Positions 19,944-31,059 are shown, counted from the first letter of the stretch. The stretch: DNA of 64,000 bases from Seminavis robusta (GCA_903772945.1 CAICTM010000159.1:1-64000); one strand, 5' to 3'. Notes: generated from the sequence alone by a model not told the origin. Numbers and translations: made by a program.

Positions 19944-21284
19944 TTAGTGCAGGACGGACTCACCAGCCACTGGAGGCTCCTTGATATGTTCAGTTCCCTC
20001 TGAGTAGAAGAAGCTCTTCGTTTGATCACTGCTAACACTTTTGTCGACAGCTGGAGACGCTTGTGAATAAATCATAAGGTCATCAGTATTGAAGTACGGG
20101 TTCTCAAAACTTGGTGAGTTCCAGTCCCCCCTGTCGAAATGAAGATAATAGGGAGTTCCCAGTGATTCGACAACCCAATCGTAATCAGCTTCAAAGAACT
20201 GAGTTTGCTCGTGAGAATTCTGAAATAGAAAGAGCCATTTACCAGCATCATCCTTTCGGACCCCCACGATCAACATGGCGTGGCGACCAGTGTCTATCTT
20301 AGGATCGTTTCGTTCCTCGGGGGTGAAAAAAGTGGATGTGTCTCCCTTGTACGAATGCGCTTGTCCGAAATCCTTCGGGAGCAAAACATTAGAAAACAAT
20401 TTCGGCCCGTACATCTTCATATCCTCGACCTTGCGCCTGTTCAATTTATGGAGCCAATCTTCCTTGTTGACATGGCGTAGCGGGGACTCTGGAGTAACCA
20501 TGTGTCCTGCAAGACGAACTAGAATGTTCTCGCTTCGCCCACCCTCGTTGTCAAACAAGTGGTCCTTGATATCCTTTGCTGAAAATGTGTGCCTCATGAA
20601 CCTTGGAATATCGATGATTCGGTCTTCCGCACCATTCAACTTGTGCCAGCAACAAAGATAGTGGTACGCAAGCACCGCAGCATGAAGATAACAATTACCG
20701 GACAATTGTACTTGCTGGAAGACTTCCAAACCATAGGGTTCCTCTAGCAAGTTGACAAAGTCCTCGGATTCCTGCTGTGGATCATCGGGGTCTCCGCGCC
20801 ACTCCGGGCGCTCATTCAAAAAATCTTGATAGTGCTGCACATGGTCAGGCACTTTAGAAAAAAAATTGTGGCCGCGCTCATACACCATGACCTTCACACG
20901 TCTCCCAATCTCTTCGTTGTCGTTCATAGCTTGTCGCAGCATCTCCCCGACAGCAGCCGTCTTATCTTCCCCCGGCCGAAACTTGCCTTCCTCCAGACAT
21001 CCGTGAACCCCTCTATCAAAGAGGAAAGATAGCACTTTCTTTTGCTCGTCATCACAATTGTCCCAATCAATTCCGAACCGCTTTGATAGCCGCTGACATT
21101 TGGGAACGTTAACCTTTTTTGGTGGCGTAAGGTTTTTGAAGAGTGTCACGAAGTAAGGATCTACGGCTGGTTCATCTGAGTCCGCCTGTGAAGTGGGGGT
21201 TGCCATGCTAGAGCTGCCGCTAATTGCTGCCAGATTTGGCGGTGATGTGCACCGTTCGGCTTCTTTCGGGGTGTTTGTCTGCAT
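19944..21284 (-). CDS. Papain-fold cysteine peptidase-like protein
   Basis: Frame is open up to 21,494; the ATG at 21,284 (MQTNTPKEAE) is a more plausible start because the further upstream part is Arg/Ser-rich non-protein-like. Counting from 21,494, the order Q263 (QVQLSGNC), C268, H405 (GRHAMLIVG) and N426 (FQNSH) matches the oxyanion Gln, nucleophile Cys, His and Asn of papain-like enzymes, with a hydrophobic helix after the Cys. There is no signal peptide and no propeptide inhibitor segment that I recognise, so it is probably cytosolic or nuclear. The precise family is unknown; a papain-fold transglutaminase or non-peptidase role is possible. Codon style resembles neighbouring host genes, so I place it outside the Rep element. 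Confidence 0.5.
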   Translation of the reverse strand: MQTNTPKEAERCTSPPNLAAISGSSSMATPTSQADSDEPAVDPYFVTLFKNLTPPKKVNVPKCQRLSKRFGIDWDNCDDEQKKVLSFLFDRGVHGCLEEGKFRPGEDKTAAVGEMLRQAMNDNEEIGRRVKVMVYERGHNFFSKVPDHVQHYQDFLNERPEWRGDPDDPQQESEDFVNLLEEPYGLEVFQQVQLSGNCYLHAAVLAYHYLCCWHKLNGAEDRIIDIPRFMRHTFSAKDIKDHLFDNEGGRSENILVRLAGHMVTPESPLRHVNKEDWLHKLNRRKVEDMKMYGPKLFSNVLLPKDFGQAHSYKGDTSTFFTPEERNDPKIDTGRHAMLIVGVRKDDAGKWLFLFQNSHEQTQFFEADYDWVVESLGTPYYLHFDRGDWNSPSFENPYFNTDDLMIYSQASPAVDKSVSSDQTKSFFYSEGTEHIKEPPVAGESVLH

Positions 21285-22140
21285 GGTGTTGGTGTTGCTT
21301 TCTCTGCGTCGAGTGGTTCTCTCTTCTGTATTTTTATGCCCTGTGTTTCGAGTGTGTTGTCCACCGTGTGCAACAACTGAAATAAAACGTGGGGAGGGCG
21401 CAATTGCATGTTGGCGACGACGACACGACGGATCGCGCGATTGTTGGCGACCACACGACCGAGCGAGCGAGTCCAGCCAGTCTGTGCGCGTCAAATCGCG
21501 CGAAATGGGCCTTTTGCCATTGTGCCTTGCTGCAACCCAGCATGAGCAAATGGTCTCTTGTGTCCGGAAAGAAATGTCTCTAAGGCAGAAAACCCAATTA
21601 GAGGCATGTCCCTCGACAGCTGTGTTATGCGGGTCTCCAATGCGATGTCGAATTGTGTTACTTTCGAAATGGTGCTGAATCCGGAGGAATAATTCTTCCT
21701 TGCCCCCGCCGACGTTCTATTCGTTAAGATGAACGTGGTGAATCCACCGCCCACATGTGCTGCAACCTTGATCACAACGATGAAGGTCGAAATGTCCGGT
21801 TCAGGATCCCATTGGAGTGCCTGTTCGCAATTGATTCGGAAGTGAGTTAACAACATCATCTTCAAAACGAATAATAATATGAGTCTTTGGCCGATAGGTC
21901 ACCTCACGAGCATCCGAATCCATTCGCATCTTCAACCTGTGCTCGTTGAGCTGAGTGTGAGCTGTGTGTGGACGGTTATGAGAGCAAGCCGAGCTTCCTT
22001 GTAAAGAAGCCCCTAACAATTCGTTACTAGCCCCTGGAAAAGCTAGTCATTGGAAAGTATCATTACTGTAACTACCAGCACACAAAAAATGACAGAAAAA
22101 CACGATACCTTACAGCATCCGCAAAAGCAATCAATCCACA
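21285..22140. other. Intergenic
   Basis: No supported gene. Contains the upstream sequence of the papain-fold gene and the leader of the next gene. Open frames on both strands here overlap one another and are not protein-like. Confidence 0.4.
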
Positions 22141-22665
22141 ATGGTTTCTCAAACGTACAAAGAACAAGATCCACAAAAACAAATAGCGCATAGGATGGCA
22201 CTCCAACCACAATACGACGAATTTAAAGCTACAACACAAGACTGCTGCACTGTTGGTTCCAATGATGACGACAAGACGAGGATCAAAGAGCCATGCCACC
22301 CAAAAGCTGTGCACGACACGAAATGCAGCTTTGACGGAACAATAGCTGTGGATGCTGACGATGACACTACTCTGTCCACATTGGACACTTCTTCGGATGA
22401 TCTACTAGAGAGGGGCATTGCACGGGTCGGGGCAAGAACGGCAGAGGAGGACCGCCAAAGGAGGGTACAACAGCGACCATGGTCCAAGAAGCCTGGGGTT
22501 GCTTTGGGTCTCATTATCCTGCTAATAGCCGTGGTGGTGCTAGCGACAAGTCTGTGGTTATGGCTAGCGTTGAAAGACGTGGATGAAGAGAGGGAGCCAA
22601 TCTTCGGAATCCAAGCGAATGTTACTTTCTTTCGCCGTCATTTGCAATTTGACGCACATCCCTGA
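22141..22665 (+). CDS. Small single-pass membrane protein, unknown
   Basis: 174 residues. The first 120 are charged and polar with a DDD-rich stretch, then KKPGVALGLIILLIAVVVLA and following residues form a single strong membrane helix, and about 30 residues follow. This is the layout of the N-terminal cytoplasmic arm plus membrane helix of diatom LRR membrane proteins such as the one at 52,023-54,293, but no LRR part follows. It may be a truncated family member or an independent small protein. Confidence 0.5.
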   Translation: MVSQTYKEQDPQKQIAHRMALQPQYDEFKATTQDCCTVGSNDDDKTRIKEPCHPKAVHDTKCSFDGTIAVDADDDTTLSTLDTSSDDLLERGIARVGARTAEEDRQRRVQQRPWSKKPGVALGLIILLIAVVVLATSLWLWLALKDVDEEREPIFGIQANVTFFRRHLQFDAHP

Positions 22666-22826
22666 TGATTGATTCAGTTTGAACGTATGTTAGCATACCG
22701 TAGTCCACAGTCTCACTATCCATCCATCAGCTTTTTGATCGTGTTAGCCTTGATTTCCAACCAAGTTGTCCGATTGATTCAATTTGGCCCTCCCGTTCCT
22801 ATACTCTTGCTGCATTTTGCTATTAG

Positions 22827-24224
22827 CTAGCCAAATAGTGTCGAAACTCGTTGTCGAACCTGATGCCATGCTTTCTGGCCCCGATCCCTCCACTGCTCTG
22901 GCAGCAATCTTGCTTTTTCATTGTCATCGTCCGGCTGGATTTGAAGCAGTCGTTCTGATTGGCGGAACCATTGTGGCAGCTCGCTACTACTACTACTAGT
23001 ATTCATGACACTGGTCAAGAAGCGTGGTGACAAGCGTTCCGCCACGACATTTGCCAAAAAGGGAGGCAGATCATCCACACTGGAAACACGCTTTCCTTGC
23101 AATTCCAAGGTACATGTTCGCCCCGGGCCGACAAACGGTGGTCCTTCTCCATAGCGCGAGTAGCGGACTTGCGGTGGCGTAGTAGTCGTAGCAGTTTTTG
23201 GTCGCCCCCACCACCCACGACGAGTAGGAGGTGCTAGTGATCCTGAAGCAGGAATGTTGGTGTAGGAATAGGTTTCCCGCGCTCCAAACTTGTCCTTGCT
23301 GCGAGAACTTCCAGTACCAAATTCAATGAGTTTGGATCTCTTGGGTGACGAAACGGCAGCATCTACTTGACTGTTGTTGCTGTCGTCTGTGGGCGGTACT
23401 GTGGTGGTCAAGTCAAAGAGTTCTTCTGGTTTCGTTTTGAGTGATTTGAGTCTGGCAAAAATGGTAAATTCAAAGGATTTGGTCGTAGTTTGGTCGTCGG
23501 CATTAGTAGTTGGTGTCGTAGTAGTAGTAGCAGTCCGTGTGACCATTCCCCAAATGGACTGTCGATCGGGCCATTCCGTATGTGCAATGAGTTGTGCTCC
23601 ACGAGCAATAAACGTAGTGGCCGTATCGTATACGGCAATGGATTGTTGTATGGGAATGTATCGTTTGGGTGCATTGGGTCTCAATTTGATTTGTCGGAGT
23701 AGTTCTTGATTAGTATTATTAGTATTGGGTTGTTGTTGTTGTAGTTGTGGTGGTCCATCGGGTGGTTGATAGCAAAATAATTTTCTGGAAAGAATGGTCG
23801 AGACTCGATCAAAGGTGGCATTGGCCTGTCCAATCAATTTGGCGACTTGTAAATCTCCACATTGTTGTTGGTAGAGGCGTTTACTGTCTTGTGGACTTGT
23901 TGTTGTTCCCACATTGGCAATACATCGGACAATCTCGAGTCCTTGGACGTTGGCAATTTTGCGTCCTTCCAAAGGATCCACCAAGGCTCCTTGATACACC
24001 CACAGTGCTATATCGTTGTCGTTGTCGTTGTTGCAGCGTGCTCGAACCCAATCATTCAAATCTTGTGCATACGGTGATTCTATGGTTGCTGCTGTTGTAC
24101 TAGTAGATTTCTTGGCGACAGTCACTCCCGATAAGCACCCGGACAGTGACAATAAGCAAAGAATGTAGAATCTTCTTGTCCAACGCCCATTGGCAGTTGG
24201 ATGAGGGTGCCATTGTCTTGTCAT
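22827..24224 (-). CDS. Secreted or ER/Golgi protein of unknown function
   Basis: ATG 24,224 is chosen because it places a signal-type hydrophobic stretch (FYILCLLSLSGCLSGVTVA) near the N-terminus of a 465-residue protein; the frame is open 120 bases further. Following text includes LWVYQGALVDPLEGRKIANV and KLFCYQPP, then a block KSFEFTIFARLKS. Several Thr/Asn/Asp homopolymer tracts interrupt it. The motif-like ALWVYQGALVDPLEG may mark a heterokont family, but I cannot name it. It is divergent from TRAPPC1 with 374 bases between the starts. Confidence 0.55.
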   Translation of the reverse strand: MTRQWHPHPTANGRWTRRFYILCLLSLSGCLSGVTVAKKSTSTTAATIESPYAQDLNDWVRARCNNDNDNDIALWVYQGALVDPLEGRKIANVQGLEIVRCIANVGTTTSPQDSKRLYQQQCGDLQVAKLIGQANATFDRVSTILSRKLFCYQPPDGPPQLQQQQPNTNNTNQELLRQIKLRPNAPKRYIPIQQSIAVYDTATTFIARGAQLIAHTEWPDRQSIWGMVTRTATTTTTPTTNADDQTTTKSFEFTIFARLKSLKTKPEELFDLTTTVPPTDDSNNSQVDAAVSSPKRSKLIEFGTGSSRSKDKFGARETYSYTNIPASGSLAPPTRRGWWGRPKTATTTTPPQVRYSRYGEGPPFVGPGRTCTLELQGKRVSSVDDLPPFLANVVAERLSPRFLTSVMNTSSSSSELPQWFRQSERLLQIQPDDDNEKARLLPEQWRDRGQKAWHQVRQRVSTLFG

Positions 24225-24598
24225 TGGGAATTCTGCCTGTCTATCTTTTTTCTTCTGTCGGATCGCGATCTGTCTAATGAAAAAGCCTTGATTACAAGTC
24301 AATGCTGTGGGGCTTTGATGGTGGGTTGTACTGTACTTTTGCATTGACAGCTGGCAATTGACACAACAGGAGGGTGTTTGTGAAGCAGTTGTGAGACGCC
24401 AACGTCCACCCGTTTTTGTTGGACATCAAGATTTAGCCTCAGCCCTAAGAAAGATCTTCCCTTTGGATCAATAACGGTCGAACAGCAGCAATCTTCCGAA
24501 GCTCCACTTCTTCTCCAACAACAACACAACAACAACCACACCACCATCAACCATCGTCAATCAATCCATCACCATCAATACAATAAACAAAGAACACC
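24225..24598. promoter_or_regulatory. Shared divergent promoter region
   Basis: Lies between two head-to-head genes. The TRAPPC1 side is a CAA/CCA-rich leader (about 24,510-24,598) ending AACACCATGG. No specific factor site can be claimed. Confidence 0.35.
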
Positions 24599-25057
24599 AT
24601 GGGAGTCCATTCCTTTTTAGTATTTGATCGCAAGGGCAAGACCATGTTTGCCAAACGCTACGGCAAAGCCGATGCCGAGTCGATTTCGGACGAAGCCCAA
24701 TTGGAAGAACAACGCAAACTCGTCTTTGGAATGCTCTTTTCCTTGCGCGAAGTCATTGCTTCACTCAGCCCATCGGAAGAGACGGCGTTGCATACCGTTC
24801 AGACGGGTGCCAGTACCATTCACAATTACGAAACCAATTCGGGAATGCGAGTGGCCGTCTACATGACACCCAATCCCATGGCGCCGCCGTCGGAAGGAGA
24901 TACGATTTGCAAGAGTCTCGAACACATTTACAAGGAATTGTGGGTGCAGTGTGTCATTCGGTCGCCCTTGTATCGACCTACCGAAGGAAATATCAATGCC
25001 ACCAATTTTGAACAAAAATTAGATGATTATCTAGTGGCGCAACCGTGGTTTCGTTAG
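24599..25057 (+). CDS. TRAPPC1: TRAPP complex subunit 1 (Bet5 / TRAPPC1), longin-fold
   Basis: 152 residues, typical for the family, no intron. It starts MGVHSFLVFDRKGKTMFAKR, matching the first two strands of the longin/Sybindin fold. YGKADAESISDEAQLEEQRKLVFGMLFSLR gives the central helix, HTVQTGASTIHNYETNSGMR gives strands 3-4, and KELWVQCVIRSPLYRPTEGN gives the characteristic C-terminal block. Bet5 is a core subunit of TRAPP, the exchange factor for the Rab Ypt1 acting in ER-to-Golgi and Golgi traffic. The start is set by conservation of the first residues. Confidence 0.92.
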   Translation: MGVHSFLVFDRKGKTMFAKRYGKADAESISDEAQLEEQRKLVFGMLFSLREVIASLSPSEETALHTVQTGASTIHNYETNSGMRVAVYMTPNPMAPPSEGDTICKSLEHIYKELWVQCVIRSPLYRPTEGNINATNFEQKLDDYLVAQPWFR

Positions 25058-25899
25058 AAAAACTCATTGATATGCAACAAAAACAACAAAGAAAAATGAA
25101 CATGGAGGAAGGAGAAAATGGAGGAGAAGCAGGTGGTTCCTTTCAACCGAACCGAACACTGGAGGGAGACGACAATGAACAAATAAAGAAATGGAGGTTA
25201 CTGTGTGAAAATTTCTAGAAAAGGAGACGGAATTCTATTGTTGGGAAGACGATGTTGGGATTCTATCCGTAGAAATGATGTCTCTACATGTATTTGGTTG
25301 GTGCTATTGTTGACAGCTTCATGGGACGGCACCAATATGGCTGCACTATAGAATTTTGGAGCACAAAGGCCAACATTCACGTCGAAAAATGTCATAAATA
25401 AAACGTTTTGCTAGCTAGCTGCTCAAGGAGTACGGTACCGGTAGTGGTGTGATACTCTTCGCACTGAAGCTTTGTGTCTTCTTTACGTCCCATATTATCC
25501 CACAGTACAGGCAAGTGGCGCCAACCTTCCTGGTCCCGAGAAAAGTTACTGCTCGTCTCTTGGAACATTCAAAATGATTGTAGCTTCTGTTTGGTACAAC
25601 TGGGCCAGACACGGGTTCCCAGAATGCTATCGGTGGCTACCAACAACCAAGGCTTTAGCGCCACAAAATTGAGCAAAAAGTAGTCTTGCTTCGTGCTCCT
25701 TCCCAACCCACTTACTTCATCGTCACGGGCACGAGCACAGGTCTCAAATGTACGCTTGAAGCTAAAGTAGCCAAGAAAGAGTCAATGAATCGAATCTGAG
25801 GGAGGAAGTCAGAATTCCAATCATCACTGCAAACCAGACAACCGCGACTGCATTTCCAGCAGCCATGCAAAGAAGTCCGCAGAGAAGCTTGCTCTTACA
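25058..25899. other. Intergenic
   Basis: No supported gene. The first 100 bases after TRAPPC1 are A-rich and likely 3' untranslated. Overlapping short frames at 25,472-25,683 show no domain. Confidence 0.4.
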
Positions 25900-26673
25900 C
25901 TATTGCAACGACATGGTAAACTTGACCGACTTATCCAAGTCAGTCAATGATGTCCCCTTCTTTTTATGAACTGGTAATCGTCGTAGTTTCTCAACCACAA
26001 CCACAGTTTCCTCGTCATCCAGTACAATCTCACCCCATACAGTGTGCCGAGCGCCCCAACGATGCTGTGGTTCTTCGTACCAATTGATAAAGAAGTCAGG
26101 ACCTGTGGAACCTCCTACCCAGGCAATCATGCCATGCGTCAAGATCGGACCGTGGCATTCCGGTAGATCTGGATCTGGATGGTCTAGCATTTCCTCCGGG
26201 CAGGGTCCCTTTGGAATACTGACCACTTGTTCCTTGGGAATATCGGGATTTTTGATGATCCCTTGCAGAATATCACCCTTGTCTTGAGCTCGATAAATAC
26301 TGCAACGTGGGCATTTGCCACTGAGAATGATTTGATAAAGGTAATCGATGCTTTCGGGTGACAGCTCCGCCCTGAGACGGATTTTGATGACACCCAATTC
26401 TTCTTCAAATGTTAGCAATAGCGTATGTCCAAAACCACCAGGAAACTCATTGACCACGGTGTCTTTTCGTGCGGGTGGTTCTTTGTCAGCATCAATGTTG
26501 TTCTTTGGGACAGCACTGCTGCAATTGTTGCAGTCTCCCGACGTGATGAGGAGGAAAGTGACCAATGAGACCACAGCCAAACTCAACACCAATGAAACAT
26601 ACTGCCAACGTACTTCTGGTTGTTTCCTTTGGCCTTTGCGTCTGCCCAAACCGGAAGATGGGTTCACTGGCAT
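25900..26673 (-). CDS. Membrane-anchored cyclophilin-like protein
   Basis: ATG 26,673 (MPVNPSSGLGRRKGQ) gives about 257 residues; the frame is open up to 26,778. A type II signal-anchor (YVSLVLSLAVVSLVTFLLIT) follows a basic stretch, placing the rest in the secretory lumen. The luminal part reads as a cyclophilin fold: LRAELSPESIDYLYQIILSG, CSIYRAQDKGDILQG, GMIAWVGGSTGPDFFINWYE and HTVWGEIVLDDEETV. The usual Arg-Ile-Pro and Gln of the isomerase active site are not seen, so catalytic ability is doubtful. Similar degenerate cyclophilins are found in algal Golgi proteins. The fold is well supported, the activity is not. Confidence 0.65.
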   Translation of the reverse strand: MPVNPSSGLGRRKGQRKQPEVRWQYVSLVLSLAVVSLVTFLLITSGDCNNCSSAVPKNNIDADKEPPARKDTVVNEFPGGFGHTLLLTFEEELGVIKIRLRAELSPESIDYLYQIILSGKCPRCSIYRAQDKGDILQGIIKNPDIPKEQVVSIPKGPCPEEMLDHPDPDLPECHGPILTHGMIAWVGGSTGPDFFINWYEEPQHRWGARHTVWGEIVLDDEETVVVVEKLRRLPVHKKKGTSLTDLDKSVKFTMSLQ

Positions 26674-26901
26674 GGCTGCTGCATGGCCTCGTCCTAGCTC
26701 ATGGCCCTCGAAGACTCGAAGTGAGAAAGGTTTGGTGGTGGATCTTTTGCAGCTGGTAATCAAGAGATTTAGAAACAATGGTACGGTATCTAAAGAGATA
26801 ACAATAATAGAATGGAAATTCTCTCAGCCAGCCTGCTAATTTTTTAATACTGCCCTGTAGTAGTACAAGCTCTAGCTAGAGCTACAGTAGTACATGTAGA
26901 A

Positions 26902-26938
26902 GGTCCAGGAAGACGCGGTAGTTATTGAATCATGCTTA
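26902..26938. repeat. Left terminal inverted repeat of Harbinger element
   Basis: Begins GGTCCAGGAAGACGCGGTAG; complementary to 31,374-31,410. Confidence 0.88.
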
Positions 26939-27168
26939 TATTTTTAGTCCCGGGTGCAAAATTCCAAATGCGCTGGGGTGAGGTCATCATTTGTTGCTGA
27001 GCCCGGATTAGTAAAATTCAGCACCTGTCAGAACTTATCTGCTGAAAATTGAATAATTTAATCACGCATCAGCATATTTCAGCAAAATTCAATTATTGAC
27101 AGCAGACAGTAAGCAGCATTAAGCAATATTCAGCAACAGTAATCAAACACAATCAGCAAGCAGTCACC

Positions 27169-27778
27169 ATGGCGACTGAGACCAAAGGCGACGACGACGC
27201 TGATGAAGCATGGTTATCTAGCTAGCAAAGCTAAAGAGCTCCTCCGTGCAGATATAGTCAGTGGTGTTGTTCCTCCTTCAATGGGAGTACGTAAAGTCTA
27301 TGCGATGCGACCAGAATAATCGAACTACATATTCAACAATTTCCAGACCAACCTCTCCAATCTACGAGCAAAAATCAAGAGAGAATATGAACGAGTGGCG
27401 TCTGATGCCACATATTTTGGGCATGACATGGCTGTGCTAGCTGAGTTGCGTAAGAAAGATCCTCCAAGGCCTCTGGGTTACCCTCAATGGCACAAGCACA
27501 AAGCACACAAATTGTTGCAAGATGACATTGACAATAATCGTCAAGTTGGGTTGAAGCCGATGGAACTCTGGGAAACTCGAGATGAATACAAAGAATTCCC
27601 TTTAGAGATCTTCCGGAAGCGCATCTACCAAGAAATCGATGGTAGAGCCTCCCAAAAAGTACGCTTCCAAAAGAAACAGATTCGAGCTAAATTCGGGCTC
27701 CAACCAAGAGAGACGGTGCTCACTTCAGAAACAATTTCCTACATGGAGAAACAACGTGATGATAGCTCTAGTAGCTAG
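27169..27778 (+). pseudogene. Harbinger-element accessory ORF with a 4-bp insertion
   Basis: Reading from ATG 27,169 gives MATETKGDDDADEAWLSS, then a stop caused by an extra TAGC in a CTAGCTAGC run. Ignoring those four bases the frame goes on as SKAKELLRADIVSGVVPPSM. A GTACGT...TTCCAG intron (about 27,287-27,346) joins it to the long frame containing ERVASDATYFGHDMAVLAEL and ending at 27,778. The C-terminal half is Lys/Arg-rich. Function is unknown; a DNA-binding partner of the transposase is the usual second gene in this superfamily, but no clear Myb/SANT motif is visible. Confidence 0.5.
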
Positions 27779-27833
27779 ATCTAGTTGAGTAATAGAATGC
27801 TTAGCCCATACAATTATCATTACTATTATCATT

Positions 27834-29868
27834 CTAGCTATTCAGCTCAGCTTCCAAATTAGTGAATTCATTGTGCGTCTCTTCGAATTCTTCCTCAATT
27901 TGCTCAATTTTCTCATCAAATGCTTCATGTTCAGCTTGACGTGCTTCCTCTTTCTGTGCTGCTTGCTGTTGCATCTGTTCCATGTTCGCTCGCATTTGCT
28001 GAATCTTTCGAGCTTTTGCAAGCTTCTCGGCTTTCTTTCGATCGCGGGTTCGGCCAGCCAACTCATTCCGTTCTACCCGGAGAGCACTCGCATTTGCATA
28101 GCGACCAGTTTCGCGCACTACTTTGTTAGAAGCTCCGAGCTGTGGAAGTGGGGCAAGAGGAGGGCTTGCCCCCGCCGAAAAGGTCTTCGCAGGAACTGGT
28201 TGCTGCTGGGCAGGATTGTGAGTTGGTACACTCGGAAATGACATGGTTCCGAAAACATCGGTACGGGCAGGCACTTGTGGCAAGGATGGAATGGAGCCAT
28301 TGTTTTGGGCTGGCACTGGTGCACCAGCTCTCGCTGCTGCCGCCGCCAAAGATGATACCGGTAAAGGGGCTTTGACGGTTGATGCCATCGAGGACACCGC
28401 AGGTGGCTGCTGCTGACTCGACTTGGCAAATGAGGACACGAAAGACATCGTTGATGGAACTGGAGCTGGAACTGGAGCTGCAACCGGTGTAGGTTCGGCA
28501 AAAACCACATCTTCATTGCCTGTGATTCGACAATCTGTATTATAAGATGACGGAGGAACAAATTAGAAAACAATTTGACTAATCACACTCTATCTAATTG
28601 CCACCCAAGCCCATCATACCTTCAAAGGCATCTTCAATTCCAATGTCATCATCCTGACGGCCCATAAGGATCTGGCGCTTCTGTTTGACAAGACGAACCT
28701 GCCAATAGAGGTTGAAGAAAACCTGCTGCACTTGACGAGTAGCCTTTCCGACGGTGAATTTGCTTGTCTTCTCACGAATTTTTGCATGCACTTTCGTGTC
28801 AAACCGGGGAATATTTTCTGTGAAATCGACAGAGAGTCCATGACCAGGAGGGACCAACAAAAGAATACGCTTGAGAGAACGGCTGTCATCATCGATGATA
28901 GATGTAAGGACTTCAGCTGTCTTATCCTTGGTGCGTTCGCAGTTTGTTTTCTCGGTCTGGAGGAGAGCAGCATGTTCATGAGTCACGTAGTGTGGGAGCG
29001 TATTCAGAGTGATCATCAAACCAGTTCCTTGGCAGACAATGAAAGCAGACACACGTTCAAAATCACGAAGGTCAACAAAGAAGGGATGCATCACCTTCAG
29101 CTTTGTCCCGAGCTCTGTAGGAGCGACCTTCACATCATCGATCTTTTGGATGAAGAGACCATGAGCGTTGTCTTCAGGCAAATCAAACTCATAGTTGTCA
29201 AGACAGTAGTCAGCATATTCAATTGCTTGCTCGATCGTGCTGAAGCGAATTTTTCCCGTGGCTAGAGGCCCATCATGATCTTGAATCGTACTCATGGCCG
29301 CTGAAAGGGGTGAAAGAAAGGGAGCTTTGTAGGATGCTTGGGGAGTGTGAGGTGTTGAGGTGATGTTTACTTCACTTAGAGGTGGAGGCGAAGAAAGAGC
29401 AAGAGCAGGGGCTTTCTTTGTAGATGACTTCTTTGCCGATGCTGGAGGCTTGACTGGTGTTGCACGAAACTGTTGATCAGGCTTGGACAGGATGTCTTCG
29501 TCGTCCGAATCCAAAGATAAGTCTCCTGGAATTCTTGTTCCAGCCACAGAGCCAAGCACGTCCTCGTCGTCCTCCTCGCTCTCAATGTCAGCTACTGTTG
29601 GTACGGGACCACTGCCGGCTTCAGCAAGGGTACGATAGTAGAGCGTCGGATTGTTTTTCTTCACTCGAACAAGATAGTTGAAGCGGTTCTGAGTCGCTCT
29701 CTTATACTTTCCACCATACAGTTCCGGCCGAATCGCAATGATAGATGCACAAGAACGATTAGGATGTGCTTCGATGTCTCAGATGAGCTGGTTCTTGATA
29801 GCTTTCTTGAGTGGAGCGTCGCTACTCTTGTCGCTCTTCTTACTCTTGGCTCCTTCTTTGTTCCTCAT
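27834..29868 (-). pseudogene. Large unknown gene inside the Harbinger element, with an in-frame stop
   Basis: From ATG 29,868 the reading is MRNKEGAKSKKSD..., a TGA near 29,777, then a long frame to 28,594. A join between 28,605 and 28,534 (GTGGCA...ATACAG, a weak donor) restores phase into the frame 28,508-27,834 and gives 655 codons. Parts seen are a positively charged N-terminus, an acidic DSDDED linker, a folded middle (FSTIEQAIEYADYCLDNYEF), a Pro/Ala/Val-rich stretch and a C-terminal coiled coil rich in Glu/Gln. I do not recognise the family. It is antisense to the transposase; the single stop may be recent or a sequencing error. Confidence 0.45.
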
Positions 29869-30135
29869 TGTGGTAGGAGAGTGAGTGATAGAAATTGGAA
29901 TTGAGGCGGATTCAGGCAAAAAGGACTTTCGAGGATGCCAGTTTGCCACGTCGTCAGCTAAAATAATCGAAAGCAAGATGTCACATAAGCAAAACCATGC
30001 GGCAGAGCCAAATCTGTGTCACATAAGACGGATTTGCAAGTCAGCCTCTTCCCAAAGAAAAGAATCTGGTTGGAGAAGCCACCCCGCACCCAAAATCTGA
30101 AGCAAGATATCCCAGCATTGCTTCACAACAACAAG

Positions 30136-31059
30136 ATGGCGGAGACAGAAACAGGTCGAGCCAAGCTTTTCTCGGCCCGTCACTTCATGGGCTTGGGGCT
30201 CCGGTATGCGAGATTTCACAACTGGAAACGATATAAGCCAAAACAATGCATTCATCGATTCAAGCAGCAATTTGGCATGAAGCCCCAAACAGTCGAGGAT
30301 GTATGGAAAGCCCTGAGAGACAGTGACGATCCCGTCGTGAGGCTTCCGAAAACGGCAAAACCCAAACATTTGCTCATTGCCATTCGTCATTTATTCAAAT
30401 ACCATACAGAAGCTGATCTTGCTACGTTCTTCAACATCAAAACGGAGAAGACAGTGAGACGATGGGCAAGACAATACCTCAAGAGAATTGCCCACTACCT
30501 ACCAGTTTTGATGGGGTCTATACACGACAATCATGATGGGCTCATCTTTTTCATGTCAATTGATGGGATACATTGTCCAATTGAGGAGCCAAGGCCTTTC
30601 TCAAAGAAATGGAGCAGCCACAAATTTGGAGGCAAACCGGCGTTGAATTATGAATTTGGCATGCTAATCCACAAGCCACAGCTTGGTTGGGTTCACGGTC
30701 CCACCCCACCTGGCAAGATGAATGATCTTGTGGTGTTTCGGAGCAAGCTCAAGGCTGAGCTCCCTGCTGGTCGGCGATTGATTGCTGATGGTATATATGC
30801 GTCAGAAACTGATTATATCAGCACCAAGAACGATCTTGATCCCAAACCCATCTCCAAATTCAAAGATAGGGTGCTCTCGCGACATGAAAATTTCAATCAA
30901 CGGGTCAAGTGCTTTGGAATCATGAAGCAAAAGTTTCGACATCGAGGGATGGGGGAGGATTGGCTTGAGCAGCATCGTCTAGCGACGCATGCCGTCTGCT
31001 GCCTCGTCCAGTTCCAACTCAACAATGGCACACAGCGACTCCTCGACCCATACCCTTAG
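30136..31059 (+). CDS. PIF/Harbinger transposase (DDE superfamily)
   Basis: ATG 30,136 gives about 307 residues; the frame is open from 30,016. An N-terminal helix-turn-helix-like part (KYHTEADLATFFNIKTEKTV) precedes the nuclease. The catalytic acids appear as D in MSIDGIHCPIEEPRP, D in LIADGIYASE and E in SRHENFNQRVKCFGIMKQKF, the usual DDE spacing for DDE_Tnp_4. No stop or frameshift is present, so the enzyme may be active on the 37-bp ends. Confidence 0.85.
   Translation: MAETETGRAKLFSARHFMGLGLRYARFHNWKRYKPKQCIHRFKQQFGMKPQTVEDVWKALRDSDDPVVRLPKTAKPKHLLIAIRHLFKYHTEADLATFFNIKTEKTVRRWARQYLKRIAHYLPVLMGSIHDNHDGLIFFMSIDGIHCPIEEPRPFSKKWSSHKFGGKPALNYEFGMLIHKPQLGWVHGPTPPGKMNDLVVFRSKLKAELPAGRRLIADGIYASETDYISTKNDLDPKPISKFKDRVLSRHENFNQRVKCFGIMKQKFRHRGMGEDWLEQHRLATHAVCCLVQFQLNNGTQRLLDPYP

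Noticed and set aside
13960-22060. AATGACTAGC / CTAGCTTTTC words at both sides of the Rep cluster as possible att or terminal repeats
   Set aside because: Matches are short, imperfect, and outside the neighbouring host gene on the right; CTAG-rich words are common in this genome.
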